Numbered from the stretch's first letter, positions 32,601 to 44,880 are shown. The stretch: DNA of 64,000 nucleotides from Termitomyces sp. T153 (GCA_018296165.2 JACKQL020000109.1:93980-157979), one strand, 5' to 3'. The notes: generated by a model not told the origin, from the sequence alone. Made by a program: numbers and translations.

Positions 32601-35600
32601 CTCAATTTTTTCTCCTTCCGTAGTCTCACCTCCCTGGGTCAATCCAAAATGGGTGTATATCGCAATTGTTTTCCCTATTCAATTTATCCGCCTTAACCTG
32701 TTGAATTTAAGTACTCCAGGTAACTACAGGTTCTGCTAGGAGGTTAGGTCATATCGTGCTCATATCCCCTGGTCCGTCGACGCCGTGCATATCAACCATG
32801 CGAATTTTCACAGCTAGTGCGTGTAGGAGAACGCTGTAAATAGCACCATCAGAGTATGCTTGTACCCGATTGTTCTGTTTTTGCTTTCTGGTAGCCGTGG
32901 AATGCTGCCTGCTTCTGACCCACCTACACATCAGTCGTCGAGAAACTGCCCTCTATGGTATACACCGGACCCGTCATGCGATATCAGATCGGAAGATTCA
33001 ATAAATGGATCTCTTCACCGGTATTCTGGATAGCAAGGCGCCGCTACATGTATTAGAGAAATGAAAACGAGAACAAATTCTTCTTTTATAACTTCATTAG
33101 AGGGCTTGAAGGAAGACGAATTCATGTCGAAGTTTCGTAGAATTTCTCCCAAGTACCACTGTTGATTAACAGCCGTTTCAAAATGGATAGGCAGGGCGAG
33201 AATTTTGATATTTGCCCACCATTGATCTGTTCGAAACGCTGCCAGAGGCCTCTGGGAAGGTTCGGCAGCTTTCGGTTGGACGGAGTCCTAGGCCTGCCAT
33301 CGTTTTCGAAAAGGCTGTAATTCCCTGCCTAACCTCGCAATCGACCGAGAGAATTCTTTCTAATGATCTAGCAGTTCCATGGACAGTGTCGAAGTTGAAC
33401 GTTGAACTGTTTTGTAAGCTGCAGGCTTACAACAAAATATTACGGTGAATAACATTCCTGATCTAGTGACTTGGTCACTTATTCTGCATCAACGGAGAAT
33501 TTTTTGTCCAACTCTATGTGTTACAGTCTGAGAATGACTCGAGCATAGGATTCAGCATGCAGCAGGTGTTTCGATTGTTTCGAAGATAAAGGAGCCTGGG
33601 ACCTCAGTATAATACACATCGAGAGTCGCTTGGTTCGAAGTTTTGGCAGTCCGGGGGGGGACGATCCAAGCGAATAGCAATTCGATCGAATCTCGGGATT
33701 TCCTGTTGGATAAGGAACATTCAAAATCAAGTAAGAAGAAGACTTAGAACATATAAGTATACCATTCGCTAGTTATTATTTGTAAAAATCACAGCTGCAC
33801 AAACGTGCTCACTGTGGGTAATGGCCTTTGTCATCGTCGTGATCAAGTTCCCACCTCTTTTTCGATTGTCCAACTCTTGCCAACTCTGGCCAGCTGCTCT
33901 GCCATACGAATCATAAGCTTCCGTTTCCTCTCCACAAGAGTTGCACACACCTATAACGTTCAATTCCATGCCCGATACACGACACGAATTGTCCGTCACC
34001 GATAGGCTTCGCTGCAATATGGGGGCTTTGGATGATAGGGTTGACACTCAGATATCCTCTCGTTATCCCTCTTACGGGATACTCTCAGAATATAAGGAGG
34101 TCGCATGCATTTAGCTGCGTTTCGGCCTCGATACCGGACGTTAACAACGGAAAACATTCCTATTCCACACATCAAGCACCGTTACCTGTTGTTGCTATGG
34201 TGGAAAAAAGTGGAACGTTTGTTTGCAAAAGGGGAAGGGTTGGCAATGCCCTGCGTCGACAGAGGGACAGCATGGTTCCACAGACTGAATTGCTGCAGAC
34301 AAGACGATATTGCGAAGCCGGGCGTATTCAGTTACCCGACATGTTGTGTTTTCGAATGAATTTTGGCGGTAAGTATTCAAATAGATGTTCAAGATGATTC
34401 AAGCTGACGGGTCAATAGGAGATGAGACGCACCAGTTTATTGTTTCAGATGCTTCTTTTTGACGAAACATAGCTTTCGCTGCCTCAGCTTGCGCATAGGC
34501 GGCTCCATAGTTCAAGGGGACTCGGATGCATGTACACGCAAGGCGACAACGAGATCGGCATGGCTCAAATGACATTGAAGACTGACATCTTGAGACCAGG
34601 CTTGTGGCGCTTCCCCCTTTTACTGGACGGAAAAAATTTGGAGGCAGACTTTGTTGCGGACAAGGTTTTCAATCGGAAGGAAACACGCAGATCTTAGATA
34701 TATGCTTCTATCATCTCCAAGAACGCCTCTTGGGTAGGGAACGAGAAGTGTGGCGCCCAAAGTAGCCGACCGGTGTGCTCACAACGCAGGCTTGTCTTCG
34801 ACAATACCTGACATTGACTTTATAACACAGATCTCGAAAGTTATTCTGTCATTCATTGGTCTGGGCCATCTTGGAAGCTTTGTTCTTGGACGGCTTTATC
34901 TACATTTGCATGCTGTTAATCAAGTCTTGAACATTTTGAGGTGTTGAGCCATTTCGGTTGATTCATGATCTTTCCATGTTGACCGGGTTATTGTACAGCT
35001 GCCATGATTCCAAAGCCTTCATCATTGGTGGTAGGCAAGACGGGCAAGAAATTGCATGACTCACCTTCGGTCGGGCAAATCGGAGGAACGATCACGTGAT
35101 AGTGACATGTCCTTATGGGTGCGTTTGGCTCTGTGCAATGCAAGCTGAGTAGAAGAGGGCCAGGATCGAGAAAACAATACACTAGCAAGCATGGAGGTTT
35201 GAGATGAAGTGCATTTGACGTATGCCAGGTAAGGAAGAGCCTTTGAACAAGTTCAGTTCGAAATACTCTGCCTGTCAACAGAACAACAGCCGTGGTGATG
35301 GTCACTACGGACCACAAAGACATTCCTGTTTAAATTTAAGGATCAGATCTCCTTATCTTGAACGTTCTCTCGCCACTTTGTTCCAAAACAAAGTACAGGA
35401 GCAAAGACACAGTCATGGCGGCATTCAATAGCAAAGACAAGCCCTTTCCCATAGCAAATCATGGCAACGCAGGCCCCGATTTGCAATGCCTGCTTCAGAG
35501 TGTTCGACTGTCCAGGGTTTCCATTCAATGGAGACCAAGCCTTCAACAGCCGCTGGTAGCCAGAAGACATGCGCATTGATTCCTCGTTTCCGACCGCTGA

Positions 35601-36226
35601 ACCCATTAAATCCAAGTTCTGGCTACTATCCTGTTATGTATAGAGGGCAACAGGCATATTTAGGCGCGTTCGCAGTGGAAGTCGAGTGCTTTTGGCGGGA
35701 TTGTTGGCTCAAGCAAGAAAAGTCATGCTGAGCTTGGGAAAATGGTGCCGTATTGTTGTCAAGTTGACGTATTTCGTAGTCGGTATGTTCATACTTTCCC
35801 CTTAGACTTCAAACACACAAATACGCAAGTAATCGTTCGCTTCTGGTGACGGAAAATCGATTGAATCTCCACCCTCCCAATGAATTTGCTTCCGCTTGAG
35901 ATCGCAAAATTACGCGATCGCATATGTCACATACCTATCGGGCTAGATGGAGAGCTGATGTCCCCCCCGCAGTGCTTATTCTCTCTTGAGAGTACGAGAG
36001 AGCTGGCACCAAGATCCTCTCCACGATAGCCTGCCGATGAGGGTTATTTCGGCGAGAAGGAGCGGGGTTTGATCTGAAAAGTGGAGAAGCTGACGTTCAA
36101 AATTATAAAGAAAATTGCGAGGAACCCTCCTTTGGAGAAGCATGCGGGGAGCTTAAAGATAAAAAAACTGGATAAATAAAACCCTGCAACGTTCCTTCCT
36201 AAACACCATCTGCTTTCCCTTCCATC
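26685..36226. other. 9.5 kb of low-copy DNA with only fragmentary coding signals
   Basis: Base composition and CpG content are like host DNA, and no repeats from elsewhere in the window recur here. I see no complete gene. The best isolated exon-like pieces are 27514-27662 (plus strand, after TTTTTCAG; frame with SCKHPSNPSAQKSMSKAATQ), 31049-31158 (plus strand, after GCGAGCAG; frame LEKLVSRDESSFESNDSESK to TAA), 33212-33448 and 34032-34397 (plus strand, open but without motifs). No tRNA or rRNA genes were recognised. It may hold genes with many short exons that cannot be assembled by eye, or gene relics. Confidence 0.4.
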
Positions 36227-36394
36227 ATGACTATACCCTCCACCGCTTCCAACCCGCCCTCACCGTATCCCGGCCCCAGCAACGCCTTTGTGCTTCCACC
36301 GTACGAGACGGAGATTTCACTAGACCATTGGGACGACTCGTCTTGTCTGCCTCCATACCATGCTCGTACGGGGCAACCGCTTTCATCCCTATAA
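36227..36394 (+). CDS. Short Pro-rich protein with two PPxY motifs
   Basis: ATG at 36227 lies in a good context, 56 nt after a TATA-like GGATAAATAAAA and a pyrimidine-rich leader. The 55-codon frame contains LPPYETE and LPPYHAR, matches to the PPxY motif bound by WW domains (for example of Rsp5/NEDD4-type ubiquitin ligases). It ends at TAA 36392. A downstream open frame (36395-36700) encodes a similar acidic, tyrosine-containing stretch (STYDTPFQEKSFEEYYRSP) and could be a further exon if an intron removes the stop. The copia insertion begins 490 bp downstream. Confidence 0.4.
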   Translation: MTIPSTASNPPSPYPGPSNAFVLPPYETEISLDHWDDSSCLPPYHARTGQPLSSL

Positions 36395-36879
36395 ATGCAT
36401 CCTTCCCGTACAACGAGGCTACATCCCTCGCCAGGTTCATCTTTTTCTTTTCTTTTTCCTCCTCTCTCTCCCTTCTTTTTCTACGTCAGGACTTCTACTT
36501 ACGATACTCCATTTCAAGAAAAATCGTTTGAAGAATACTACAGATCTCCAACAATCTGCGAATCGTCGAACGGGTGTACGTCTCTCGCCCCCTCCCTTCA
36601 GAAGATTTTCGCTTTGTTTGACTTGATAGTAGACGTCGTCCACCATCGTTCAAACCCCCACCGCGACTGCCCCTCCCGCACGTTTTTTGCAAGTGGCTGA
36701 AACGCGATTTTAATTCATCTTGGGATGTGGACATATATTTGTCGAGTCCGATGATAAGGCCGATTTTTACTGGAATTGCAAACATACTGTTTCTTAACTT
36801 ACTTACATACACCGTCTTTTTTTTGAACACACTGTACTTTATTAGATCCTTGTGCATATGGAGACCGTACAGAGACCGC
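36395..36879. other. Flank between PPxY gene and copia element
   Basis: Pyrimidine-rich in the first half, with an open frame to 36700 that may belong to the upstream gene. The second half is AT-rich and unassigned. CACTG at 36880-36884 is the copia target duplication. Confidence 0.4.
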
Positions 36880-36884
36880 CACTG
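36880..36884. repeat. Target-site duplication CACTG (left) of copia element
   Basis: Recurs at 44716-44720. Confidence 0.85.
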
Positions 36885-38128
36885 TGCAGAGTGATATATT
36901 TTATCAGTCCTCAGTCACACTAAATGTATGTTGTACGACTGAGTGTATTACCTGCAGAGTGATATAGTTTATCAGTCTACAGGGAGTAATCAATATGGTA
37001 TGCAAAATAGTGTAAGTTTGTTTGTCATCCGGCGCCTTTCGGCGCTTTCCTATTGCTTCAAGGGCTAGTTACATGAACGATCATATGTCAGACCCCTACA
37101 GTACGTCATAGGTACGGTTTACGGACACTTCGGTAGGTACTCCGGCCAGACACCTTTTCAAGTGTGCCGGTTATGCCTCATAGCTACTTTACTACAATTT
37201 GATCCTGCTGAAGTTCATACAGCCCCCGCAATTAAATCCCAGACCATCTGCTGTTAACGTGCCGTCCTTACTTATACCCATCGTTGGTTCTGCAATGCTT
37301 TCCCCTTCACTTAACCATTGTGGGTATAGGCTCTTCCAAACCTACCCCGTGCCCGGATCCTTCCATTCCCACGGGAGTTGAGCTCCGACCAGCTGTCCTG
37401 CTCTTGACCCAGCTTCTACAGCCGTGCAGTTTGGCCTTATGGGCTGGAGGGGTCTTACCACTATGTGGTACTTCAGCAGCTGCCCCAATCTTGCCTCCAT
37501 CTCGACAGTCACTTCCAAACCCACCTGCACTATGGCCCAATTGGTTTAACAGGTACAGTTTTCCCCTCCCAGTCACCACACCAGGCAATTCTTTCCTTTT
37601 CTGTCTGAACAGAAGCACGGTGGTCACATTGCATCATCACCCCACATGTCATTGGTGCAGTTCCTTAGGGTGGCCTGACCAACAAAGCCTTCCAGTGAAC
37701 ATGTGATGGGCAGTGGCTTTCCGGTGGCATTGAACAACCCACATGGTGTCTAAGGTGTTTTATCCACACAGGTGCACTCAGCCAGGAGTCAAACCCCCAA
37801 CCTTGCACTTGCAGATTATGTGACCTGCTTTGGGAGGTGATGGTGCCAGCTGAGCCACTGCACCCTTAAATAGTGTAAGTAAGTGAATGGCTCACCCTCA
37901 GTCATACTAAATGTATGTTGTACAACTGAGGGTGGTGGATCATGTACATCTAGATAAGCAGTGAAAATAAATAAAGTTTACCACAAAGACTGGCAAATAA
38001 TGATTGCCAGTCTAGCTGGGCCAAGACCAAAAAGAAATAAAGAGAGAGGTATCCCAATAAGGAAAGTATCATGTAATATGTGATATGATGTAGTCTCGAC
38101 CATCAGTTGGGTAAGTCAATCTTCAATG
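36885..38128 (-). repeat. Copia 3' LTR, expanded by a SINE and a partial duplication
   Basis: Reads TGCAGAGTGATAT... on the plus strand. The terminal segment appears twice (36885-36944 and 36955-36990). A SINE occupies 37018-37867. The remainder (37881-38128) aligns with 44500-44715. A purine tract, AGTCAGGGGGAG on the minus strand, lies at 38129-38140. Confidence 0.75.
37018..37867 (-). mobile_element. tRNA-derived SINE with 3' hairpin
   Basis: An 850-bp insertion flanked by a 13-bp duplication AAATAGTGTAAGT (37005-37017 and 37868-37880), as left by target-primed insertion. At its 5' end (right side, minus strand) are a polymerase III A box, TGGCTCAGCTGG (37857-37846), and a B box, GGTTTGACTCC (37795-37785). 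At the other end is a perfect GCGCC-TTTC-GGCGC hairpin (37032-37045), a kind of 3' structure that some SINEs share with a partner LINE. No coding capacity. Confidence 0.72.
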
Positions 38129-39477
38129 CTCCCCCTGACTTGCATGACTGTCAAGATCCTTCAAGCTCAGGAGAGACACCAGGTGATTGTGGGTGGCACA
38201 GGAAAGGGGTTTGGTGCAAATGTCAGCAATATTTTTGGCAGATGGGATAGGGAAAACCTTGATGTCATCTTCTTGTATGTGTTCCCTGATGTAGTGATGG
38301 TGGATATCAATGTGTTTTGCTTGAGCATGCCCTTGAGTCAATTGTGCTAGCACAATAGAAGAATTGTTGTTGACCATAAGTGTGGCTGGGAGTGGCTAGC
38401 TGACATCAACTTCAGTGAGGAAGTTGTGCATTCAGATTACCTGCTGTGTGCCACATATCATGGCCACATATTTGGCCTCAGTGGTGGACAGGGCCACAGT
38501 CTGTTGATGCTTTGAACTCTATGACACTGGCCTGCCTGCCATCATAAAGACATACCTGGAAGTAGACTGCCACATATCCAGATCTCCACCATAATCAGCA
38601 TCTACATACCCTAGTGGTTTGGTAGAGCTGCCTAGGCTCTTTGAGTACAGGATCCTATAGTCCAGAGTGCCTTTAATGTAAGCTAGAATGTGAAGTAGAG
38701 CCTTCCAGTATACTGGGCTGGAGTTTGACTGGAAGCATGTGAGTAAGGCAATGGCAAGTGACAGGTCAGGTCTTGTGGCAGCCTGTGCCCACATGAGGGC
38801 TCTAAGAAGCTGGTGGTAGGGTTTGTCAGCTATGAGCATGCATTCAGTATCATTCTTTGGGGACATATCATCTGTGAGGATTATACCAGAGGGTAATGGG
38901 GTGTAACATAGGTTGCAATCCACCATGTTGAAGTGCTCAAGGATGTGAGTAAGGTAGGCCTTTTGTGACAAAGAGATCAAGCTGGTGTGGGGGTCATGGT
39001 GGATTGCCATTCCTAAAGTAAATGACAGCTCCCCCAGATCCTTTACCTCATATACTTGTGCCAATTCCTGTTTTGCTTTAGTTGCTCCATCCTTGATCAA
39101 TGACAGTCCAAAAGTGTTGTCATTGAAAGTATTTGTAATGGTCACTTCTTGCCCAATCTTCTGTGATTGCACACAGGGGTCCACTCAAGATTTCTTGTAG
39201 CCTAAATCAGCATATGCACCATCAAGGGTCCAGAACCAGTTAAAGCCTCCCTGCATCAAACCATACAAGGTTTTCTGTAACAGAGCCAGCTTTCCCTCCC
39301 CCTTCAGAAAACCTGGAGGGAGGCACATGTAAACCTTATGTTCCAGAATGCTGTTCAGATAAGCAGAAATAAAATTGACCTGCCAAACCTTAAACCCCTC
39401 CTGTGCTGTGATTGCTGCTGACATCCTCAGTGATTTTAGGTGCACTACAGCTGCATACATTTCATCAAAGTCTTCTC
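38129..39477 (-). pseudogene. Copia pol, RT C-terminal part and RNase H
   Basis: 39477-39185 carries RT sequence (FDEMYAAVVHLKSLR... AYLN...VYMCLPPGF...KTLYGLMQGG). 39184-38519 continues with KDLGELSFTLGMAIHHDP, the ATRPDLSLA block and a YVDADYGGD RNase H motif. The C-terminus is at 38377-38129 (KHIDIHHHYIREHI...NIADICTKPL). Stops and frame changes separate the parts. The RT catalytic YxDD is degraded to a TFNDN-like string, so the enzyme is dead. Confidence 0.88.
39473..39477. repeat. Target-site duplication TTCTC (left) of family-1 solo LTR
   Basis: Recurs at 41585-41589, after the LTR end. Confidence 0.88.
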
Positions 39478-39604
39478 TGTCATGACCCACTCCCCAGACC
39501 CCTGCCATCACTCCCAGCCTTCTATTTCCCTATAGTCCTTTCCAATGCCCCACCAAACTTCCCCAACCCTTGCCCACCCTCTATGCCCACTTCAGGTAAC
39601 TCTG

Positions 39605-39608
39605 ATGC
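39605..39608. repeat. 4-bp target-site duplication ATGC (left) of family-2 solo LTR
   Basis: Recurs at 40663-40666. The full-length family-2 copy also has a 4-bp duplication (ACGT). Confidence 0.7.
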
Positions 39609-40662
39609 TGATGTGCTCCTATGCTGCCTAATGCCATGCAGAACACCTAAAAAGAGAACCTAGCACTAATCACTAGATAGGGTAGCTGGCAGTAGGAAGT
39701 TAATAGTAAAGGGCAAGTCAGTAACCATCCCAGAGAACAAGAGCAATAGTTGTGTTGTAAGGTGAAGTTGAAAGGATTGCTATTGCTAGCCTAAGTTGCT
39801 AGTGACAGAAAAGGGAGTAGGTGAAGACAAGAAGTGTCACTAAGACAAAGTGAACTCTTAATGGTGGTGGTAGAGTTAGGGAGTAAGGTAAAAAAAAAGG
39901 AAGACAGTAATAGAGACACTTAATCAAGGGGATGAACATAAACTAGTTGCTAGCTGCAGTCGCTAACATTGCTAAGTCAAAATAACACAAAAAGGGCACC
40001 TGCAGTTGGTACCACACTAAGTTGAGATCAAAGTTGATAAGACTTGTTGCAAAGTCAAAGTCAACGGCGAGGAAGGAATAGAGTGATGAGAGAAGCAAAG
40101 TGAAATCCCAAGCTGGTAAGCTTAGACTGTACAGCTTGAGGGGGGATCTATTCAAGTCGATTCTCCTGCTTCCTAGTGTCTATGTACAGGCAGTATTTAT
40201 ATGGTTTCAAAGTATAGTATGGGAAAGTAAGCAAATAGTCACCACTAGCAATGGTGTCTGTCAACATGTTTATGGTCCGTACAAGGCATCAGTCTGTAAC
40301 TAAGTAAAAAAAACCATAAGCAAAGTCTCTGACATGTAGATGCCATTTAAGTATGTTGGTCAGCTTGACAAAGGGAATGATAGCAAAAAGGTATGCGTCT
40401 GGCAATATATCCATATATAGTGAGACAATGTTGTTTTGTTGCCAGAGTCACTAGGATCGCTAAAGTTGCTAGGAAGGGTCTAGGCCTTGCTGATCTAAGC
40501 CCAAGTTCTAGGCTCCATGTGCTAAAGTCCTGTGCTAAGGCTACCTCAGTCCAGACCTTGGGCTAAGCCCTGCATGCTGAGTGTTGTGACTTGTGCCAAA
40601 TAGTCAGCTGCTGCTAAGTCCAAAATGCCAAAATGGTGCTTAGCAACAACTGGGACTCATCA
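39609..40662 (-). mobile_element. Family-2 (gypsy) solo LTR
   Basis: Plus-strand ends TGATGTGCTCC...GACTCATCA are the reverse complement of the family-2 LTR ends TGATGAGCCCC...GAGCACATCA. It is collinear throughout, CpG-decayed, and lacks the long CT run of the full-length copy. Confidence 0.85.
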
Positions 40663-41584
40663 ATGCTCCCTGGCAAACCCTGACAATCCCCTGGCCAACT
40701 CTGACACCTTCTCTGCAGTCATCAACACTCCCTCTGAGCCCCTGGAACCCTCCCCTGCTGTTTACAACCCTGTTATATGCCTCCAACCCCCCTACTCTGA
40801 CTTTCCAACCTGCCCCAAAGCATCACAACAACCCTGGAGCAGCCTGCATCCCCAGCTGATCCCATCAGAATACCACTGTGGCCTGCCCCCTTGATTGTAC
40901 CTGACACCTGTCAACCCTGCACAGCCCCATTGAGTCCTGCTGCCATGCCCACTGTCCTCCAGAGCTATCCAGTAGTCAGTATATAAGTTGTAGAGTAACT
41001 CCTCATGCTCCAGTCTTGATATTACTTGCATTTACTGATTTCTTGTGTCTTGTGTTTTGTTCTGTCTCTGTTTCTATTTTTAGTCTCAAATCTATTTCTT
41101 TCTCTGTCTTGTCTTGCCTTGTCCTCATCTTGTCTTGACTGGCTATATTTCCTTTGTTTCTCTAAGTCCCTTCCATCCCTGACATCAGTATGAACTCTGC
41201 ACATGCACTATGATCCCTGAACATTCTTATGACAACTCCAAACCTCACTCTGTGCTTGGCCCCAAACCCATCAAGTCTTACTTGATCCCCTGTCAAACTC
41301 TGGCTCTGCCCTCATCCCTAGCAAAGCCCCCATCTACTCCGCAGTCTATTTATGTGCTTAAGAACTTGTTCCTAACACCCACCCAAGCCCAATGTTAATA
41401 CACTTGGTCTTAGACTTCCCTGGACTACTCTGGACTTGCTTGGACCACTCCCCCTAGCTTCCCCTCACAAGTCTCTCCACTTTGTGCCAACTCCAGAGTG
41501 CTAGGTTATAAGTGCAGGACATCGCATCCACCTAGTAAGGATTTGCCAGTGTAGCTGAGCCCCTGTTGTCAGTGGAACCTGACA

Positions 41585-43474
41585 TTCTCCAGCCACTTGT
41601 GAGTAGCCTTTTGCCCCCAATTGCACCTTCTGCCTGACAACCTCCCCCTCCACATTGTATTTGTTGGCATACACCCATCAACACCCCACAATATTTTTGT
41701 CCCTCAGCACTGCATTTGCATCAACAAGTTCAAACACTCCCCACCCCTCCATCACCTTCAGTTCATGATCCATTGCCAGTTGCCATAGATTGGGTCATCT
41801 CATCATCTCCTGGTAAGTCTTTGGCATGTCTGTGTCATCACAGCTATCCAGTAATGATATATGAACATGGAAACACCCAATCATCAATGCCATGGGAGTT
41901 GCTTCATCCACTGCCCAATCCTCACCTCCTTTGTGAACTGCTTGTTCTCTCTCCATTGTTTCCCTTGTGGTGAGCAGTGTTGGGGTTGGTCTGATTAGTC
42001 AGGTGGATCTGTGCAGCAGCTGGATTGGTGCTGGTGCCTGTAGTGTTGACAGTGTGGGGATAAGAGTCCAGTTGTCCAGGTCAGTATTGGAGATGGGATT
42101 AGGGTGGAGTGAGCTGCCATCTGGGCAAATACACAGTACAATAGGTTGTCAAATAAGGAGGACACCAGGGGTAGTGTGGTTTGGTACTGTATTTTAGGCA
42201 GGTGCAGGATTGTCTTCCACATCATGGACTGTCAGAGTATGGTGACCAGTTCTTTTCTTGAGGATGACATCTTGAGAAGTGACAATTGACTGCAACCCTT
42301 GATTGTAGAGTCAATACCCTCCATTAGTGTAGGCAACCAGGTGTCTTCACTGATCTGGGATCTAACTTGGATTTGATGAGCTCCTCTAGTACTTTTGCCT
42401 ATGATAGGCACTCCCATAGCCTGAGGTGATCCACCCTCTGTCTTCTCCTGGTTCATGACTCTTTGGGGATAGTCCCAGGGTGGCATGACATGGGGGGTAA
42501 GTTCTGAGTGTACATCTGTGTGGCTGCTGCTTCTGCCCACAGCTCCTTTGGGAGGCCACTTTCTGCCAGCATGCAGTATACACCCTCAAGAATGGTGTGG
42601 TTTGCCCTCTTGATAAAGCCATTTTGCATGTGTGCATATGGAACCATGACTCTTAGTATGATGCCATAGGTACCCAGGTAGGTTGTCCAGGATTTGTTTA
42701 GCCATTCATGGGCTGTGTTGATCCTGACCTCCCTTAACTTCCTTCCAGTCTGGCACTCAGATTCCAAGTGGTACATGGTGAATGCAGTAAGGGTAGTTGT
42801 GGCATCTTTTTAGGTCAGAAAGTAACCAGACATGTGTGATGAACCTCTGTCAATGGCTAACATCATGTACATGGCTCCCCCTAGGGATGGTACACTCAAT
42901 GGGCCCCAGGTTTTGATGTGGACACAGTTGTTTGGCACTCCCTCAGGTATTACCTTGGTATTGTACAGGCATGAGATGTGCTTGCCATATACACAATCTT
43001 TGCAGATGCCAGATATGTTCAGATAACTCTTGACTTCTAATCCATCAACTAATACCTTTGCTAGTGCATTCCTGATTGCTTTGATGCTGGCCATGACCAA
43101 AACATTGGTGCTAAGTCTCTAATGTAGTGGGTCTCACCTGGGATCTTGCAATCATTATGAGTGAGGAGTCTGTGTCCCTGAGTGTGCCAAGTAGGTACAT
43201 TCCACCTGTTCCTGTCCCACATAACACTTCCCTCCCACTAGTGTCAGTCTTGCATATCTTTTTCACTGTGCCTTGACTGATGACCCCAAACATTGCCCCT
43301 TTGGGTGCTGTGTGGCCCTCCATTGGACTCAGAAGCTCTTTGTAGTTGGTAAAAGCATCCTTGTTCACAAAGAAGTGGTCAGTGGTGCCTGAGTCAGCAT
43401 ATGTTGGTATGTTGGTGGCTTTGCATTGGAGGGTTGCTGCTAGGGCATATGTGATGTGAGGTTGTGCAGGTGCC
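41585..43474 (-). pseudogene. Copia pol, pre-integrase, integrase and RT N-terminal part
   Basis: 43368-43111 contains the pre-integrase region (GTGTGGMYLLGTL). 43100-42453 holds the integrase core: a CxxC zinc residue pair (GICKDCVYGKH), LAIDRGSSHMSGYFL and the block APYAHMQNG-like (VPYAHMQNGFIKRANHT) near the catalytic Glu. 42450-41585 is decayed linker and RT start. Many stops and frame shifts are present. Confidence 0.8.
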
Positions 43475-44372
43475 TAGGAAGTAGCTGAGACTGCTACATT
43501 TGCTGCCACACTTGGGGTTGGGAGTTTCACCAGAGTCATGGAATTGTTTTGGGATGGTGTGTCTGTTTGACTCTTGTTTTGAAAGTTGAGTAGGAATTGA
43601 CCTTCTTTTCCTCCCCCTCTCCAGTAGCAGTTCTTGATGGAATGGCTGGTACATCTATAGTTTGGGTTTACACATACTAACCATGGCTTTGTCTGGTTGG
43701 TCTGGGCTTGCAGAGCAGTTGCTGACACACCATCTTTCTGCTTCTGCAGGACTAGGCAGTCTCAGTGGATAGTAAGTGTGGCAATGAGATCTTTTGACTG
43801 GATCATAGCATATACTCCTGCTACAACAGCATTCCAAGACTCCAGGAGCAAGGCAAAGAGAATTGTTGGAATATATCATCATCAATCTTTGCACCCTTTT
43901 CAGTCACTGCCTTCCACTTCTCCCTCAGGTTCTTGATGTGCTTCAAGAAGTCCATTGTGTCCAAAAATTTGGTGGCACATAAACATTTCTTGGCATGCAT
44001 GGTAGCTATCTTGGAGAACACACCATAGTTGTCAGTCAGCCCCTTCCATGCTTCCATGGCAGAGCCATCCATTTTTATCCCCAATCCAACAGGGGTTTTA
44101 GTATTATAAACAATGAGACCCAAAGCCCAGGCATTTCTTTCCTCCCATTCCTCCAAGGATGGGGATTTTGATGTCCATTCCATGGCTTTTATCTCTGATA
44201 ATTTTGTTTCTGTGCTGACTTTGGGTTTTTCAATAGTGCTGTCCAAGTATCCATGGGCTCCTCAAGCTCTCACTGTGATTAGAACACAGTTTTGAAAGGT
44301 TGAGTAGTTTGTACTGTTAAAGTGGGCTTCTTCAGGGAAGTTAGGTGGGTTGGGTGTATGGTTAGATGTCAT
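43475..44372 (-). pseudogene. Copia gag with zinc knuckle remnant
   Basis: Starts at ATG 44372 (MTSNHTPNPPNFPEEAHF). The capsid-like region continues to about 43821 after one TGA near 44265. A degraded knuckle region (CVNPNYRCTSHSIKNCYW, then GGGKEGQF) lies at 43690-43610 in another frame. The CCHC spacing is incomplete because one Cys is replaced by Tyr. Confidence 0.75.
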
Positions 44373-44477
44373 TTTGTATGGTGTGTGTGGGTGTAGGTAT
44401 TTTACGGTGAGTTGGATATATTTTTCAGAGCAGTGACATCACAAAAGAAAATAGAAGTGCAAACAGGGTCTATAACC

Positions 44478-44715
44478 TGCAGAGTAATATAGTTTATCAG
44501 TCCTCAGTCACACTAAATGTATGTTGTATGACTGAGGGTGGTGAGTAGTGAAAATAAATAAAGTTTATCACAAAGACTGGCAAATAATGATTGCCAGTCC
44601 AGCTGGGCCAAGACTAAAAAGAAATAAAGAGAGAGGTATTCCAATAAGGAAACTATTGCATAATACATGATATGACATAGTCTCAACCATTGGTTGGGTA
44701 AGTCAACCTTGAACA
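44478..44715 (-). repeat. Copia 5' LTR
   Basis: 238 bp. On the minus strand it begins TGTTCAAGGTTGAC and ends ATATTACTCTGCA. Matches 37881-38128 and the terminal part at 36885. Confidence 0.85.
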
Positions 44716-44720
44716 CACTG
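44716..44720. repeat. Target-site duplication CACTG (right) of copia element
   Basis: Matches 36880-36884. Confidence 0.85.
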
Positions 44721-44878
44721 CTGGAATGGGACTGGCACACTTGAAATGGTGTTTGGCCAGAGGACCAGAAGGAGTGTCCATAATGTGATCTGCTACCTAG
44801 ATGTACTAAGGGAGTTGGATATACTTATCTCATGTAGCCATCCTCATAGTGAAAAGATGCCAGCTAAGCTAGCACTGC

Positions 44879-44880
<2 letters not shown>

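Larger units (their letters stand above)
39478..41584 (+). mobile_element. Family-1 solo LTR, itself interrupted
   Basis: Starts TGTCATGACCC and ends GGAACCTGACA, flanked by TTCTC. It keeps the TATATAAG box and AGTCTTGATATT downstream (about 40980-41030). It is interrupted by a 1054-bp family-2 solo LTR at 39609-40662. Nearly every CpG of the young family-1 LTRs is TpG or CpA here. Confidence 0.88.
36885..44715 (-). mobile_element. Ty1/copia element carrying three later insertions
   Basis: Minus orientation: 5' LTR 44478-44715, gag-pol 44372 down to about 38129, 3' LTR 36885-38128 and TSD CACTG. Domain order is Gag, zinc knuckle, integrase, RT, RNase H, as in copia elements (integrase before RT). 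Inserted into it are a SINE (37018-37867, in the 3' LTR) and a family-1 solo LTR (39478-41584, between integrase and RT), which itself contains a family-2 solo LTR. CpG is strongly depleted, so the host copy is old. Confidence 0.9.

Noticed and set aside
26685..36226. Long tandem arrays, CRISPR-like repeats, rRNA or complete tRNA genes
   Set aside because: None seen. Isolated B-box-like strings such as GTTCGAATTCC near 27040 lack an A box and a fold.
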